DNA of 64,000 bases from contig NZ_CP156660.1 of NCBI RefSeq assembly GCF_039851975.1, forward strand, positions 2,547,035 through 2,611,034. Reading direction: 5' to 3'. A program made the translations under genes and the position numbers. Shown here piece after piece: positions 63,491 through 64,000 of the stretch. Within the stretch, counting starts at the first letter, position 1; the number at the start of each line of letters is the position of its first letter. The notes under the pieces were generated by a model, which saw nothing but the letters and a program-made list of their open reading frames with translations, was not told the DNA's origin and ran no database searches. The stretch is from Desulfoscipio sp. XC116. Its GTDB lineage: Bacteria > Bacillota > Desulfotomaculia > Desulfotomaculales > Desulfallaceae.

Positions 63491-63760
63491 CTATACGGCT
63501 GCTTCCTCAGTTTCTTTGATATCAACTACTTTTTTATCTTTACCCCTGGTCTGGAAGGATACAATTCCGTCCACCTTGGCAAACAAGGTATCGTCTCCAC
63601 CGCGCCCTACATTTTGACCGGGATGTATGCGAGTGCCCCGCTGGCGCACCAAAATGCTGCCCGCGGTAACGAATTGACCATCCCCCCGCTTAACACCAAG
63701 CATCTTGGGATTGGAATCGCGACCGTTACGTGAACTACCTACACCTTTCTTATGTGCCAA
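63491..63760 (-). CDS. rpmA: 50S ribosomal protein L27
   Basis: 89 residues beginning [16 protein letters not shown]. It lacks the about 9-residue N-terminal extension that most Firmicutes remove with the Prp protease, and no prp gene lies between rplU and rpmA (18-nt gap). N-terminus sits near the peptidyl transferase centre. Confidence 0.97.
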   Translation of the reverse strand: MAHKKGVGSSRNGRDSNPKMLGVKRGDGQFVTAGSILVRQRGTRIHPGQNVGRGGDDTLFAKVDGIVSFQTRGKDKKVVDIKETEEAAV

Positions 63761-63778
63761 CTCAATTCACCTCCGTGG

Positions 63779-64000
63779 TTAGGCTTGTATTGTTTCCACC
63801 ACAACCCTGGTAAAGGGCTGACGGTGGCCTTTTTTACGCCGGTAATTTTTCTTGGGCTTATATTTAAAAACGATTATTTTCTTATCCTTGCCATGCTTTT
63901 CTACTTTCAATACTACCTTGGCACCCTCCAGCACGGGAGTGCCCACCCGCAGCTGTCCGTCTTTTTCCACCGCCAGCACTTTATCAACTTCATAAGTTTG
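63779..64000 (-). CDS. rplU: 50S ribosomal protein L21 (5' end outside the window)
   Basis: The C-terminal 73 residues are visible: [20 protein letters not shown] ... [18 protein letters not shown]. The gene runs off the right edge. First gene of the rplU-rpmA operon. Confidence 0.95.
   Translation of the reverse strand, partial: QTYEVDKVLAVEKDGQLRVGTPVLEGAKVVLKVEKHGKDKKIIVFKYKPKKNYRRKKGHRQPFTRVVVETIQA

Overview
The window looks like chromosome of a spore-forming Firmicute of the Peptococcaceae / Desulfotomaculum-Pelotomaculum type. The evidence is a Spo0B-like phosphotransferase next to obgE and the L21/L27 genes, three YjcZ-type sporulation mini-proteins, many strong GGAGG ribosome binding sites with frequent TTG starts, and one apparent selenocysteine protein. 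The species assignment is inference.

Layout. 1-9.8 kb: housekeeping and small-operon genes: an MFS exporter, a DsbA/FrnE-like protein with an in-frame UGA in its active site, a beta-carbonic-anhydrase-like protein, a YgjP-type metalloprotein, an S-layer-homology (SLH) protein, phosphosulfolactate synthase, DUF441, rluD, lspA and vanZ. 10.1-12.5 kb: thiolase, 3-hydroxyacyl-CoA dehydrogenase and a free-standing C-terminal domain of an acyl-CoA synthetase. 12.6-22.1 kb: small zinc-ribbon proteins, a ferredoxin, two metallophosphoesterases, an aminotransferase, three YjcZ mini-proteins and a Nudix hydrolase. 22.2-25.2 kb: a zinc-uptake operon (Fur/Zur regulator, znuA, znuC, znuB). 25.4-27.9 kb: an amidohydrolase, a lipoprotein and a small unknown.

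28-45.5 kb is an accessory island full of decayed genes: fragments of a histidine kinase, LivG/LivF, an ABC exporter and a TipA-type regulator. It also holds a BrnT/BrnA-like toxin-antitoxin pair, three copies (one intact) of an HTH-PAS-AraC regulator, two >1000-residue secreted MBG/YDG-domain proteins that share both ends but differ in the middle, and a small RiPP-type locus. That locus has a 42-residue lasso-like precursor, an HprK-like kinase, a PqqD-like recognition protein, an S26-like peptidase, exporter debris and a nucleotidyltransferase, but no lasso cyclase or B2 protease in the window.

45.5-57 kb is a complete C-P lyase (phosphonate) operon read leftwards: phnF-D-C-E-E-G-H-I-J-K-L-M, followed by a TIM-barrel isomerase-like gene and a GNAT gene. 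A PHO-box-like array lies upstream. 57.4-64 kb is the conserved block of an RRM protein, nadD, proA, proB, obgE, spo0B-like, rpmA and rplU, with inverted copies of an IS605-end-like repeat on either side of obgE.

The two strongest leads are the candidate selenoprotein with a recognisable SECIS hairpin at 2.2 kb and the kinase-containing, cyclase-less RiPP locus downstream of the duplicated surface proteins at 32-45 kb. No CRISPR array, tRNA or rRNA was recognised.
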